Positions 53,174 to 61,498 of a stretch of 64,000 nt of DNA are shown here, piece by piece. Numbering within the stretch: position 1 is the stretch's first letter; every line of letters starts with the position of its first letter. The notes beneath the pieces were generated by a model. The model was not told where the DNA came from. It worked only from the letters and a program-made list of their open reading frames with translations, and made no database searches. A program made the translations under genes and the position numbers. The stretch is from Methanomassiliicoccales archaeon PtaU1.Bin124 (GTDB taxonomy: Archaea > Thermoplasmatota > Thermoplasmata > Methanomassiliicoccales > UBA472), in NCBI GenBank assembly GCA_002067865.1, contig MVRC01000005.1, positions 1 to 64,000 of the forward strand, written 5' to 3'.

Positions 53174-53563
53174 TCAATCATTATCTTCCATCTGGCATAC
53201 CATCTGTGCCAGTTCCCCTGCCCTTTTTCTCCATCCTTTTATGTCATCCACCAGCTTGCTCTGATGCTCTCTTTTTGGGTGCTTGTGGACCACATCGAGC
53301 AGGTGGTCATAGAAGTTCAACAGCTGACAGGTGGACCACTCCCTCCGGCTGATAGAATCGAAGTCGTTATCGAGGATATAACGTTCCAGAAGTTTCAGCT
53401 CCTGATCCATCCGGTCGAACGCCCAACCCCCCTTGGCCGCTTCGCCAACGTCTGTCGCCACATCAAAGAATTCGCGTCCGCGCAGATCGGCCAGCATGTC
53501 TCCCAGGTCCTTCCGGACCTCGCGGCTAAGTCTTAGCGCGGCATTATAGTCCACTCGTTCCAC
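53174..53563 (-). CDS. Hypothetical helical protein, 129 aa
   Basis: A soluble, all-alpha protein (LRLSREVRKDLGDMLADLRGREFFDVATDVG, DRMDQELKLLERYI, YDHLLDVVHKHPKREHQSKLVDDIKGW). It starts at a GTG. There is no recognisable domain. The 3' end lies 8 bp past the convergent NifX-like gene. Confidence 0.6.
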   Translation of the reverse strand: MERVDYNAALRLSREVRKDLGDMLADLRGREFFDVATDVGEAAKGGWAFDRMDQELKLLERYILDNDFDSISRREWSTCQLLNFYDHLLDVVHKHPKREHQSKLVDDIKGWRKRAGELAQMVCQMEDND

Positions 53564-53727
53564 CTATGAAGGAACTAGTCATCCACTGACTGTTAATGGT
53601 TTGCCAACTTGGAGGGATGGAAATCTCAAGCGATTCGAACGTGTTGCTAATACGCATTTTCGTCAGAGATGTTCGATGAGATAAACCCATTAAGCCGGGG
53701 TTCATTTCTTCCCCCTGAGGCGGGGCG

Positions 53728-53967
53728 ATGAAAGAGAAGGGAGGGATCAAGGTTCCGAAGGAGAAGAAAGATGAGATGGTGGCGAAGATCAAGGAGTTCT
53801 ATCGCCATGAAAGGGGAGAGGAGATCAGTGAATTGGCATCGAACATTCTCCTCTCATTCATCATCGAGGAACTGGCTCCAGAGTTCTACAATATCGGCGT
53901 CGAGGATTCGTATCGATATATGGGGGAAAGGGTCGAGGACCTTCTCTCGATCCAAAAGGTGCGATGA
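53728..53967 (+). CDS. DUF2164 family protein
   Basis: A 79-residue protein matching DUF2164 (VPKEKKDEMVAKIKEFYRHERGEEISELASNILLSFIIEELAPEFYNIGVEDSYRYM). The family is small, widespread and without known function. The start at ATG 53728 is preceded by a GAGGCGGGGCG purine-rich stretch. Confidence 0.88.
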   Translation: MKEKGGIKVPKEKKDEMVAKIKEFYRHERGEEISELASNILLSFIIEELAPEFYNIGVEDSYRYMGERVEDLLSIQKVR

Positions 53968-53980
53968 GGAAGAATAGGAG

Positions 53981-54054
53981 TGGGCCCGACCGGATTTGAA
54001 CCGGCGACCATCGGGTTATGAGCCTGACGCTCCACCAGACTAAGCTACGGACCC
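53981..54054 (-). tRNA. tRNA-Met (CAT)
   Basis: A complete 74-nt cloverleaf with anticodon CAT. The acceptor stem GGGTCCG pairs with CGGGCCC (one T-G), with an A discriminator; the D-arm is GCTT/GAGC and the T-loop TTCAAATC. The anticodon stem TCAGG/CCCGA contains one A-C mismatch at the middle pair. It lacks the G-C-rich anticodon stem of initiators, so it is an elongator Met or a CAU-Ile tRNA; the sequence cannot separate these. The gene overlaps no protein gene. Confidence 0.92.
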
Positions 54055-54121
54055 TTGTTGGGCCACCTTATTCCTAATCCAGATATAAAGGTTTTTTACC
54101 GTGAGTTCGATCAAAAGGGGC

Positions 54122-55840
54122 TCAATCTTCCAGCGTGGAGAGGTCGCCCAGCGGCTGGCCCATCTCTTTCGCTTTCAGTACGCGGCGCATGATCTTGCCG
54201 GAGCGGGTCTTCGGGAGGGACGCGACGAACTCGATCTCCCTCGGATATGCATAGTAAGCCAACTGGGTCCGGACGAACTGGGTGATCTCCTCCTTCAGCT
54301 TGTCCGATGGCGCCACCCCGGGCTTCAGAACGATGAACGCCTTGACGATCGCCCCTCTGAGCTCATCTGGTTTACCGATGACGGCCGACTCGGCCACCGC
54401 GGGATGCTCTATCAGCGCCGACTCCACTTCGAACGGCCCCAGCCTCTCGCCTGATGTCTTGATGACGTCATCGGCCCGGCCCAGGAACCAGATGTACCCT
54501 TCCTCGTCCATGTACGCCTGGTCACCGGAGATGTACCAGCCAGGCACGTGGAAGTAGTCACGGTAGCGCTGCTTGCTGCCATAGATGCCGACCATCATGG
54601 CCGGCCATCCCGGGCGGAGCGCCAGGAACCCCTCCTTTCGCGGAGGCAGCGGCTTGCCATGCTCGTCCACGATGGCCACGACGACCCCGGGAAGCGGCCT
54701 GCCCATCGAGCCGAGCTTGATCTTCATACATTTGAAGTTGGAGATGCAAGGAGCGCCCGTCTCCGTCTGCCACCAGTTGTCATGAATGCGGCGGCCCAGG
54801 ACCTTCATGCCCCAGCGTATGACCTCGGGGTTGAGCGGCTCCCCCGCCGAGCAGATGTGGCGCACCGAGCTGATGTCGTAACCGCTGACGACCTCGTCCC
54901 CTGACTTCTTCAGCATGCGTAGCGCCGTCGGGGCGGTGAACCAGACGGTCACCTTGAACCGTTCCATGATGGAGTACCACATGGCCGCGTCGAACCGCCC
55001 CTGGTACGAGATTATCGTGTTGCCCAGATACCACGGTCCGAAGATGCCGACCGATGTGCCTGTGACCCAGCCGGGATCGGCGGTGCACCAGTAGATGTCG
55101 TCGTCCCTCAGGTCGACCACGTAACGGCAGGACATGGCCTGCTGCATCATGGCCTTGTGCCCCAGCAGCACCCCCTTCGGCTTACCGGTCGACCCAGAGG
55201 TGTAATGGATGATGTATGGGTCCTCCGGCTCCATGGCGACCGCCTGGAACGAGGCATCGCCTGAGGCCAGCACTTCCTCATAAGGGATGGCCTTCTCATT
55301 GTCCACACCATCCTTGCCAACGATGATGAACTTCTCCACCACGGAGATGTCCCTCAGGATAGGTATGATGCGATGGAAGAGGTAGGGCGAGGTGATGACG
55401 ATCTTCGCCTGGCTGTCCAGGATCCTGTCCCTAACGGCCTCGGGGCCAAGAGCGGAGAAGAGCGGCCCAGCGATGCCCCCCATCTTTGCTATGCCCAGAA
55501 TGGAGACGAATAGCTCGGGGCTGCGGTCCAGAAAGACGAAAATCCTGTCCCCCTTGGCCGCCCCCAGCTTCAACAGGCCGTCACCGAATTTACTGGTGAG
55601 CTCTGACATCTGACCGAACGTGATGGTGTTGACGCTGTTATCGGCCAGGATTGAAATCAATGCGACCTTGTCCCGGCGGCCGTTGCGACAATGCCGGTCC
55701 AGTGCTTCAGAGACGACGTTATAGACCCCCCCGTGAGACCAATCGAACTCCCGCTCCATGGACGCCCAGTTGAACTCGCGGTACGCCCGGTCATAGTCCT
55801 GGAGATTTCCAGGCTGTTCGGGGGGAATCGTCTCCTCCAT
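54122..55840 (-). CDS. AMP-forming acetyl/acyl-CoA synthetase
   Basis: A 572-residue member of the ANL superfamily. It activates a carboxylate with ATP and CoA. Motifs: YTSGSTGKPKGVLLGHKA (phosphate loop), CTADPGWVTGTSVGIFGPWYLG, DNWWQTETGAP, DEEGYIWFLGRADDVIKTSGERLGPFEVE and PKTRSGKIMRRVLKA with the catalytic Lys. The WWQTETG and the ACS-like layout suggest acetate or a small acyl acid; the exact acid is not defined. An AT-rich TATA-like stretch (55880-55893) lies upstream of the ATG. Confidence 0.93.
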   Translation of the reverse strand: MEETIPPEQPGNLQDYDRAYREFNWASMEREFDWSHGGVYNVVSEALDRHCRNGRRDKVALISILADNSVNTITFGQMSELTSKFGDGLLKLGAAKGDRIFVFLDRSPELFVSILGIAKMGGIAGPLFSALGPEAVRDRILDSQAKIVITSPYLFHRIIPILRDISVVEKFIIVGKDGVDNEKAIPYEEVLASGDASFQAVAMEPEDPYIIHYTSGSTGKPKGVLLGHKAMMQQAMSCRYVVDLRDDDIYWCTADPGWVTGTSVGIFGPWYLGNTIISYQGRFDAAMWYSIMERFKVTVWFTAPTALRMLKKSGDEVVSGYDISSVRHICSAGEPLNPEVIRWGMKVLGRRIHDNWWQTETGAPCISNFKCMKIKLGSMGRPLPGVVVAIVDEHGKPLPPRKEGFLALRPGWPAMMVGIYGSKQRYRDYFHVPGWYISGDQAYMDEEGYIWFLGRADDVIKTSGERLGPFEVESALIEHPAVAESAVIGKPDELRGAIVKAFIVLKPGVAPSDKLKEEITQFVRTQLAYYAYPREIEFVASLPKTRSGKIMRRVLKAKEMGQPLGDLSTLED

Positions 55841-56005
55841 AGTCGTTTCCTCGAATGCCGAGAGGCATCTTAATTGGATTATTTAAAAGGTATAAAAGAT
55901 GCATCAGACCGAAATTACGCCTGGATTGCGGCACAGATACACATTGACCAGCATTCCGGCGGGTCAAGATTTATAAGCAGGGGAGGCTAACTCCCGACGC
56001 TCGAC

Positions 56006-57235
56006 ATGAAGAGGAGAACGATCGGAACGAAGGTGCCCAGCAGGGTCAAGTGGCTCATCCTGCTCACGGCCTTCCAGGCCATCGGCTATGGGTTCCTTAC
56101 CACGGCCATCTCGGCATACCTGCCGATGTTAGGGGTCAGTTCCGACCAGGTCGGTCTCATCATCGGCGCTTCGGGTGTGGCGATGATCCTTACCGCCATT
56201 CCCTTTGGGGTCCTATCCGACCGCATTGGAAGGAAGCGCATCCTGCTCTGGAGCCTCGTCGGCGTGCCGCCGGCCATGATCATCTGCGCCATATCCACGG
56301 ACCCGAGCGTGTTCCTCATCGCCACCATCATCGCTGGGATCTCCGACGGGGCCTTCCTGTCCACCTGGAACGCCATGATCGCCGACCAGACGAACGTGGA
56401 CAACCGGGACATGGCCTTCTCCTTATCGTTCACGGTGAACGGCGGGTTCAACGCCATCGGCCTTGCCCTTCCCCTGGCCTTCCCGTTGATCGAAGGGGCG
56501 TTCGGCATCAGCAGCATCGCCGTGCACGCGGACACGTTCCTTATCCTCGGGCTCATCACGCTCATCTCGCCAGTCACGATCTGGTACCTGCTTAAGGACT
56601 ACAAGGAGAAGGTCCCGGCTCCGAGGATGAAGGGTGCCTATCTCAGGCCCCGCAGCAGGAAGAACCTGATGAAGTTCAGCATCAACAACATGATGATCGG
56701 TCTGGGGGCCGGTCTGATCATCCCGCTCATACCGACCTGGTTCTATCTTGAGTATGGCATCGGCGACACGTATACCGGCCCGCTCCTGGCGGCCGCCAAT
56801 CTCTCCATCATCTTCGCCGTCATCTTCAGCACCCGGCTTTCCCACCGGGTGGGGGCGGTCAAGGCCATCGCCATTACCCAGGCGTCATCGACCATCTTCA
56901 TGGTGCTGATCCCGTTCATGCCCGGCGCTGGGCCGGCCGCTGCCGTCTATCTCATCCGCACGGCCCTGATGAACATGGGCGGGCCGATCATGGACTCCTA
57001 CTTCATGGGCATTGTGGACAAGGAGGACAGGGGGTTGGCCAGCGCGATCAATTCTATCGTGTGGAGGCTGCCCAACAGCGCCACGACGGTCATCGGCGGT
57101 CTGATGCTGACGTCCGGATACTACACATTGCCCTTCATCCTGGCGGCCACGGTCTACATCATCGCGGTATTGGCGTTCTACATCAACTTCCGGAACGTTA
57201 AGCCGAACGATGAGCCGACAGGGACAGCGTTATGA
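56006..57235 (+). CDS. MFS transporter
   Basis: A 409-residue, 12-TM major facilitator protein: GFLTTAISAYLPMLGVSSDQVGLIIGASGVAMILTAIPFGVLSDRIGRKRILL contains motif A (GVLSDRIGRKR). A charged central loop (KEKVPAPRMKGAYLRPRSRKN) separates the halves. The substrate is unknown. A TATA element (ATTTATAAG, 55969-55977) is about 32 bp before the ATG. It leads a run of five same-strand genes with gaps of 5-26 bp. Confidence 0.92.
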   Translation: MKRRTIGTKVPSRVKWLILLTAFQAIGYGFLTTAISAYLPMLGVSSDQVGLIIGASGVAMILTAIPFGVLSDRIGRKRILLWSLVGVPPAMIICAISTDPSVFLIATIIAGISDGAFLSTWNAMIADQTNVDNRDMAFSLSFTVNGGFNAIGLALPLAFPLIEGAFGISSIAVHADTFLILGLITLISPVTIWYLLKDYKEKVPAPRMKGAYLRPRSRKNLMKFSINNMMIGLGAGLIIPLIPTWFYLEYGIGDTYTGPLLAAANLSIIFAVIFSTRLSHRVGAVKAIAITQASSTIFMVLIPFMPGAGPAAAVYLIRTALMNMGGPIMDSYFMGIVDKEDRGLASAINSIVWRLPNSATTVIGGLMLTSGYYTLPFILAATVYIIAVLAFYINFRNVKPNDEPTGTAL

Positions 57236-57258
57236 GCCCGAAATCCCATTGAGCCTGC

Positions 57259-57963
57259 ATGGCGGAGAGGACACCGGACCCGTGGCGTTTTCAGCTCCAC
57301 ATGGAGATCGCCCGTCTGGCCGGCAAGGACACTGCAAGGCGCGTCGCTCCCTGCGAGGGGCCGGAATCCGTCTCCTCGGAAGAGGAGAACGTCGCTTGGA
57401 CGATCCACGCGATGAAGGGGATGGAGACCTACCTCAAAGAGGAAGAGAGCATCTCGGTGCTCCACAATTGCTCCCATACCCTTCCCGAGGCAAGGATCGT
57501 CGAGCTCAGGGACCACTTCAGGAAGAACCGGGACATCAGGTCCCTGCACCAATTATGGCAGAGGAGGTTCTTGGAGAACCTCGAGGCCCGATGGGGCCCC
57601 CTTCCGGATGAATGGGCCAGAACGGTGATCGACGAAGGCTGGGGGGAGGCTGGCAGGATCGACGGAAAGAGGATCATCGCCGCCAAGGTGCCCCAGGACC
57701 TGCCCGGATGGTTCCATGCTAAGACCGTCGAGGAGAAACGCCATGCATATTGCCATTGTTCCCGCATCAAACAGGTCTTCCTCATGAACGGGGAGAAGAT
57801 TCCAGCGGTCTACTGCAACTGCGGCGGGGGCTTCTACCGGTCCAATTGGGAACGGGTACTGGGCGTCCCTGTGAAGGTCACGGTGCGCTCGACCATAATG
57901 AAGGGCGACCCTTCCTGCTCCTTCATCATCACGCTGCCCGAAGGGGTCTGGTCGAAAGATTGA
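57259..57963 (+). CDS. Cysteine-rich conserved protein (DUF6144/ATC-hydrolase-like)
   Basis: A 234-residue soluble protein with conserved-looking cysteines: HNCSHTLPEARIVELRDHF, AYCHCSRIKQVFLMN, VYCNCGGGFYRSNWERVLGVPVKVTVRSTIMKGDPSCSFIITLPEG. The final pattern (WE-x-V-L-G-x-P-V then GD-x-C-x-F) is that of the L-2-amino-thiazoline-4-carboxylate hydrolase-like or DUF6144 group, a small-ligand fold related to V4R domains. This naming is from memory of the pattern and is tentative. It begins 23 bp after the MFS gene. Confidence 0.72.
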   Translation: MAERTPDPWRFQLHMEIARLAGKDTARRVAPCEGPESVSSEEENVAWTIHAMKGMETYLKEEESISVLHNCSHTLPEARIVELRDHFRKNRDIRSLHQLWQRRFLENLEARWGPLPDEWARTVIDEGWGEAGRIDGKRIIAAKVPQDLPGWFHAKTVEEKRHAYCHCSRIKQVFLMNGEKIPAVYCNCGGGFYRSNWERVLGVPVKVTVRSTIMKGDPSCSFIITLPEGVWSKD

Positions 57964-57989
57964 TACCGGGATAAAGGCTGGACGTCCTC

Positions 57990-58595
57990 ATGTCGGCCAC
58001 ACCCAAGGACCTCAGAGCACTGACGAGCAAGGCAGAGGAGATGGGGGCCTCGAAGGCGAGCACCATCCTGGCAAGCTCGGTCATTATGGACCCAAGGGTG
58101 GAGCTGAAATGCCGCATCCCCCTATGCCCCAACTATGGCCGCAGCCTCACGTGCCCTCCGAACGTGATAGGGCCAGAGCGTTTCGCACTGGCATTGGGCC
58201 GGTATTCTCATGCGGTCCTGGTGCAGAAGAGGTACGATCAGAAGGAGATGATGGCGATGCTCGCCACCACCCCATACCAGGAACTGGAATCATCGCCGGA
58301 GTACCTGGGTAGGATGAGGGGTATGTTCAAGGACTTCGCCGCTATCATGTCCGGGCTTGAGGGGGAGGCGATGAGGATGGGCTATCGGTTCGCGGCCGCG
58401 CTGGTGGGGGGGCCGTGCTGCCAATGCGATGAGTGCGCCAGCCCGGGCCAGAAGTGCCGCCACCCGTTTCAGGCAAGGCCCAGCATGGAGGCGATGGGGA
58501 TCGATGTGATCGCCACCGCAGCCTCCGCCCAGATGGCCATCGAATACCCGGCGAGGGACTATGCCACGTTGACCGGCCTGCTCTTGGTCGAGTGA
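57990..58595 (+). CDS. DUF2284 predicted metal-binding protein
   Basis: A 201-residue protein of the DUF2284 family: RVELKCRIPLCPNYGRSLTCPPNV near residue 40 and GGPCCQCDECASPGQKCRHPFQARPSMEAMGIDVIATA in the C-terminal half, giving two cysteine clusters that probably hold Fe-S centres or metal. The family is common in anaerobes and unassigned. It is in the MFS-led operon, 26 bp after the previous gene. Confidence 0.9.
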   Translation: MSATPKDLRALTSKAEEMGASKASTILASSVIMDPRVELKCRIPLCPNYGRSLTCPPNVIGPERFALALGRYSHAVLVQKRYDQKEMMAMLATTPYQELESSPEYLGRMRGMFKDFAAIMSGLEGEAMRMGYRFAAALVGGPCCQCDECASPGQKCRHPFQARPSMEAMGIDVIATAASAQMAIEYPARDYATLTGLLLVE

Positions 58596-58599
58596 TATC

Positions 58600-59058
58600 A
58601 TGAGGGTTTTCCTGGATTACTGCATGCTGAACGATGCCATGAGGGATGCCAGCGTCCTGGCGAAACTGAGGTTCATGCGCAAATCGGGGGTGGAGCTGGT
58701 CACCGCTACCAGCGTCATCGGCGAGGCGGTGGAGGTCCTGGCCGACGGACCGAAGGAAGGCCATTACGTTCTCATGGACCTGCTGCACGACCTGCACCTG
58801 CATTATGTCCATCCGCGCAAAGACTGGCTCAAGGACATGGCCCGGATCGATTCGTTCCTGGACGGCAAGAACGCTACTTTCGTTTCGGCCAGTGAGAGGA
58901 CGCACATGGCGTTGGCGATGTCCGCCGCGGCCGATATGTACATCACTTCCAGGGCAGAGGCTCGCAACCTTTCTATGCTGGTCGGGCTGAAGGAGATCCT
59001 CAACGTGGTCGATATCGATGATGCCGTGGCCAAGGTAAAGGCGGCCGGTGGAGCTTGA
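58600..59058 (+). CDS. PIN-domain-like protein, possibly catalytically degenerate
   Basis: A 152-residue protein with the PIN fold pattern: VFLDYCMLNDAM (first Asp), TATSVIGEAVEVLAD (Glu), a third region THMALAMSAAADMYITSRAEARNLSML in which the usual Asp before the helix appears as His, and a final strand ILNVVDIDDAV. Some acidic residues of an active PIN nuclease therefore look lost. No antitoxin gene is adjacent, arguing against a VapBC pair. It follows the DUF2284 gene by 4 bp. Confidence 0.65.
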   Translation: MRVFLDYCMLNDAMRDASVLAKLRFMRKSGVELVTATSVIGEAVEVLADGPKEGHYVLMDLLHDLHLHYVHPRKDWLKDMARIDSFLDGKNATFVSASERTHMALAMSAAADMYITSRAEARNLSMLVGLKEILNVVDIDDAVAKVKAAGGA

Positions 59059-59068
59059 GCGAGGTCCA

Positions 59069-60010
59069 ATGATACTTCGAAGAACGGCGCCCCAATGGAA
59101 GGTCATGTCCTGGGTGGGTTCCAAACCATTGAACCTTCAAGACCTTGCAGGAAAGGTGGTCGTGCTGAACTTCTGGACGGCCAGCCGGCTCGAGTGCGTA
59201 CGAGATCTGCAGAAGATCGTCGCGCTGAAGGAGAGGTTCCATGGCAGGCCGATCGAGTTCATCGGCATCCATTCCGCCGAGTTCGATTTCTGCAACGATG
59301 CGCACCGCCTGAAAGAGATTTGTTCACGTCTTGGGTTATCCTATCCTATCGGCATCGATAAGGCATTCTCCACCTGGACGGACTATGAGATCGAGATATG
59401 GCCGACCCAGCTCTTGATCGATGCGCATGGGGTCGTCCGGTTCATCCATGAAGGAGAGGGCGGCGAGGCCGAGCTGGAGGCGTGGGTGGTCCGGCTACTG
59501 AACGAGGTAGGGGCCAGGGATACGTTCGGGCCTCCTTCCTGCACCAGGAAACAGGTCGCCCCTCCGGAATATATCTTCTGCGGCGCGCTGAGGAACCAAG
59601 GCATCGGCAACGAACAGGAGGGCCATGCGTTCGAGGCGAGGGGGTTCGAGGACGATGGCGTGCATGAAAGGGGGGCCATCTACCTCGGTGGATGCTGGTT
59701 CCACGACCTTCAGTTCCTGCGCCACGAAGGGCGCGAGGCAGGGCATCTCGCTCTCCGTTTCAACTCATCCGATCTCTACCTGGTGCTGTCGGATGGCGCG
59801 TCCGATGTCATCTCCGTCACTTTGGATGGAGGACCATTGAAGAAGGAGCATGCTGGAAATGACATCTCCTTCAAGGATGGGAAAAGCATCATCATCGCCG
59901 ATCGAGACGGCCTCTACCACCTGGTGAGATCGAACGACAGGGCCGAGCACGAGATCCGACTGACCTTGGACAGCGATGCACCCTGCCTTTACTCGATAAT
60001 CTTGGCATGA
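59069..60010 (+). CDS. Thioredoxin/TlpA-like protein with C-terminal DipZ-like domain
   Basis: A 313-residue protein. Residues about 20-155 form a redoxin fold with the TlpA/DipZ-like entry VVVLNFWTASRLECVRDL. In relatives this is WTYSCINC, so the first active-site Cys is replaced by Arg and only the second Cys remains. Residues about 165-313 resemble the DipZ C-terminal beta-sandwich (GPPSCTRKQVAPPEYIFCGALRN, FEARGFEDDGVHERGAIYLGG, LYHLVRSNDRAEHEIRLTL). There is no signal peptide, so it acts in the cytoplasm. GAGGT before ATG 59069 sets the start. It is the last gene of the MFS-led operon. Confidence 0.8.
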   Translation: MILRRTAPQWKVMSWVGSKPLNLQDLAGKVVVLNFWTASRLECVRDLQKIVALKERFHGRPIEFIGIHSAEFDFCNDAHRLKEICSRLGLSYPIGIDKAFSTWTDYEIEIWPTQLLIDAHGVVRFIHEGEGGEAELEAWVVRLLNEVGARDTFGPPSCTRKQVAPPEYIFCGALRNQGIGNEQEGHAFEARGFEDDGVHERGAIYLGGCWFHDLQFLRHEGREAGHLALRFNSSDLYLVLSDGASDVISVTLDGGPLKKEHAGNDISFKDGKSIIIADRDGLYHLVRSNDRAEHEIRLTLDSDAPCLYSIILA

Positions 60011-60022
60011 GGACAAGCTTAA

Positions 60023-60048
60023 AATATGTTAGCAATCACTAACATATT
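60023..60048. promoter_or_regulatory. Palindromic operator upstream of tetR-like gene
   Basis: AATATGTTAG (60023-60032) and CTAACATATT (60039-60048) form a perfect 10-bp inverted repeat with a 6-nt spacer. It overlaps the TATA-like CTTAAAATAT and ends 6 bp before ATG 60055, the classic position for TetR self-repression. It is the best candidate binding site for the TetR-like product. Confidence 0.8.
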
Positions 60049-60054
60049 GGTCCC

Positions 60055-60672
60055 ATGGCACAGAGGAAGAAGAGCGGAGAAAGGCAGAAGGAGATTATTC
60101 TGGCAGCTGTCAAGATAATCGATAAGGACGGCATCCATGCGCTGACGTTGCAGAGCATCGCTAATGAGTTGGGCATAAGCGACGTGGCCTTGTTGCGTCA
60201 TTTCCGCTCCAAGGAAGAGATCGTCGAGGCCCTGGCACAGAAGGTCTTTTTCACAACCGTCATCACAGAGGACCCTTCCACCAATCATGATCTCGAAGCG
60301 TCGATCGAATCGCTGTTCAGGAGGCAGTTCTCTGAGTTCGAGGCTTGGCCTGAGGCCACATCGATCTTCTTCCATGAGGAGATATTCAGAGAATATCCAT
60401 CGGTGAGGGAGTGGTTTTTAGTTAGACGCACTGAGCGCCATCGCAGACTGGTCAGGATGGTCAAGGCCGGCCAGACGGCTGGTAAGGTCAGGAACGACCT
60501 GGATGCAGATATCTTCGCGACCGTTCTAATGGGCAGCATGAGGATGGCGGTCATGGAGTGGAGGGAGAGCGGGAGGAACGGCTCCCTCGTAGAAAAGGCG
60601 GCACCCATGGCGGACATGATGGCCAGGGCAATAGAGATAAAAAATGGGAGGTTGGAAAATGAAAGTAACTAG
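60055..60672 (+). CDS. TetR-family transcriptional regulator
   Basis: A 205-residue regulator with the TetR HTH at residues about 15-58 (ILAAVKIIDKDGIHALTLQSIANELGISDVALLRHFRSKEEIVEAL) and a variable all-helical ligand domain. The perfect palindrome just upstream implies self-regulation. Two small cupin genes follow, the first overlapping by 14 bp, so it probably controls all three. The inducer is unknown. Confidence 0.92.
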   Translation: MAQRKKSGERQKEIILAAVKIIDKDGIHALTLQSIANELGISDVALLRHFRSKEEIVEALAQKVFFTTVITEDPSTNHDLEASIESLFRRQFSEFEAWPEATSIFFHEEIFREYPSVREWFLVRRTERHRRLVRMVKAGQTAGKVRNDLDADIFATVLMGSMRMAVMEWRESGRNGSLVEKAAPMADMMARAIEIKNGRLENESN

Positions 60673-60997
60673 ATTACTGGACCTTGAGGACAGGAAGAAC
60701 CCTCACGGGGTGACCGTGAAGACGGTATATGACCACGACAGTGCTCAAGCGGTCCACATAACATTGGAGCCGGGCCAGGAGCTCAAGAGGCACGTGACCC
60801 CGGTGGACGTGTTCTTCTATATCCTTGAAGGAAAGGGGCAGGTCGAGATCGGAGACGAGGTGAGGGAGGTCGATAAGGATACCGTGGTCGACAGTCCAGC
60901 GAACATACCCCACCGCCTCATGAACCCCTTCAGGGAGACCATGAGGTTCCTCGTCGTGAAGGCGCCCAGGCCAGATGCGAAATCGAAGCTGTTGTGA
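60659..60997 (+). CDS. Cupin-domain protein 1
   Basis: A 112-residue single-domain cupin: AVHITLEPGQELKRHVTPVDVFFYILEGKGQVEIGDE, VDSPANIPHRLMNPFRETMRFLVVKAP. A metal-binding set of the family is partly present (RHVTPVD, PHRLMN). The start at ATG 60659 has GGGAGGT 8 nt upstream; the frame upstream is unlike protein. It overlaps the tetR-like gene by 14 bp. Confidence 0.88.
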   Translation: MKVTRLLDLEDRKNPHGVTVKTVYDHDSAQAVHITLEPGQELKRHVTPVDVFFYILEGKGQVEIGDEVREVDKDTVVDSPANIPHRLMNPFRETMRFLVVKAPRPDAKSKLL

Positions 60998-61010
60998 AGG
61001 AGAGATGGAA

Positions 61011-61373
61011 ATGGCAAAGGACGTGAGCGGAATGGTCGATCTGGAAGGAAAGAGGCCTGATCTGAGGGGAAAGGCATTGGTCACCAAGGACCTGCTCAAC
61101 TATCAGGAAGGGGCGGTGGTGTCACGCACACTGATCGACAAGAAGGTCGGCACGTTGACGGTGTTCTCGTTCGACGAAGGACAGGGTCTGAGCGAGCATA
61201 CCGCTCCCTATGATGCAACGGTCATGGTGCTGGACGGCCAGGTGGAGATCACCGTATCGGGGAATAAGAGCGTTCTCGAGGAGGGTGAGATGATGATAAT
61301 GCCCGCGAACGAACCTCACGCCCTTCGGGCATTGAAGCCGTTCAAGATGATGCTGATAATGATACGCGCCTAG
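61011..61373 (+). CDS. Cupin-domain protein 2
   Basis: A 120-residue single-domain cupin with the pattern GTLTVFSFDEGQGLSEHTAPYDATVMVLDGQVEITVSGNKSVLEEGEMMIMPANEPHALRALKPFKMMLIMIRA. The two His motifs (SEHTAPYDA and PHALRA) can bind a metal. AGGAG lies 8 nt before ATG 61011 and only 2 nt before ATG 61005, favouring the former. It is the third gene of the TetR operon; both cupins may act together in a small redox or stress response. Confidence 0.9.
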   Translation: MAKDVSGMVDLEGKRPDLRGKALVTKDLLNYQEGAVVSRTLIDKKVGTLTVFSFDEGQGLSEHTAPYDATVMVLDGQVEITVSGNKSVLEEGEMMIMPANEPHALRALKPFKMMLIMIRA

Positions 61374-61401
61374 GCCAGCAAGAACAAGTGAGAATGAATG
61401 G

Positions 61402-61474
61402 CGCCGTCGAGCGGGATCGAACCGCTGACCTTGTGATTAACAGTCACACGCTCTACCGACTGAGCTACGACGGC
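61402..61474 (-). tRNA. tRNA-Asn (GTT)
   Basis: A complete 73-nt cloverleaf. The acceptor GCCGTCG pairs with CGACGGC, with a G discriminator. The anticodon stem TGTGA/TCACA encloses CTGTTAA with anticodon GTT. The T-loop is GTTCGATCC. CCA is not encoded. Confidence 0.95.
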
Positions 61475-61498
61475 CTCGGTGTTGCGAGACAATGGCCC

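Noticed and set aside
58600-59058. Toxin-antitoxin (VapBC) module
   Set aside because: No small antitoxin gene is adjacent and some catalytic acidic residues seem missing.
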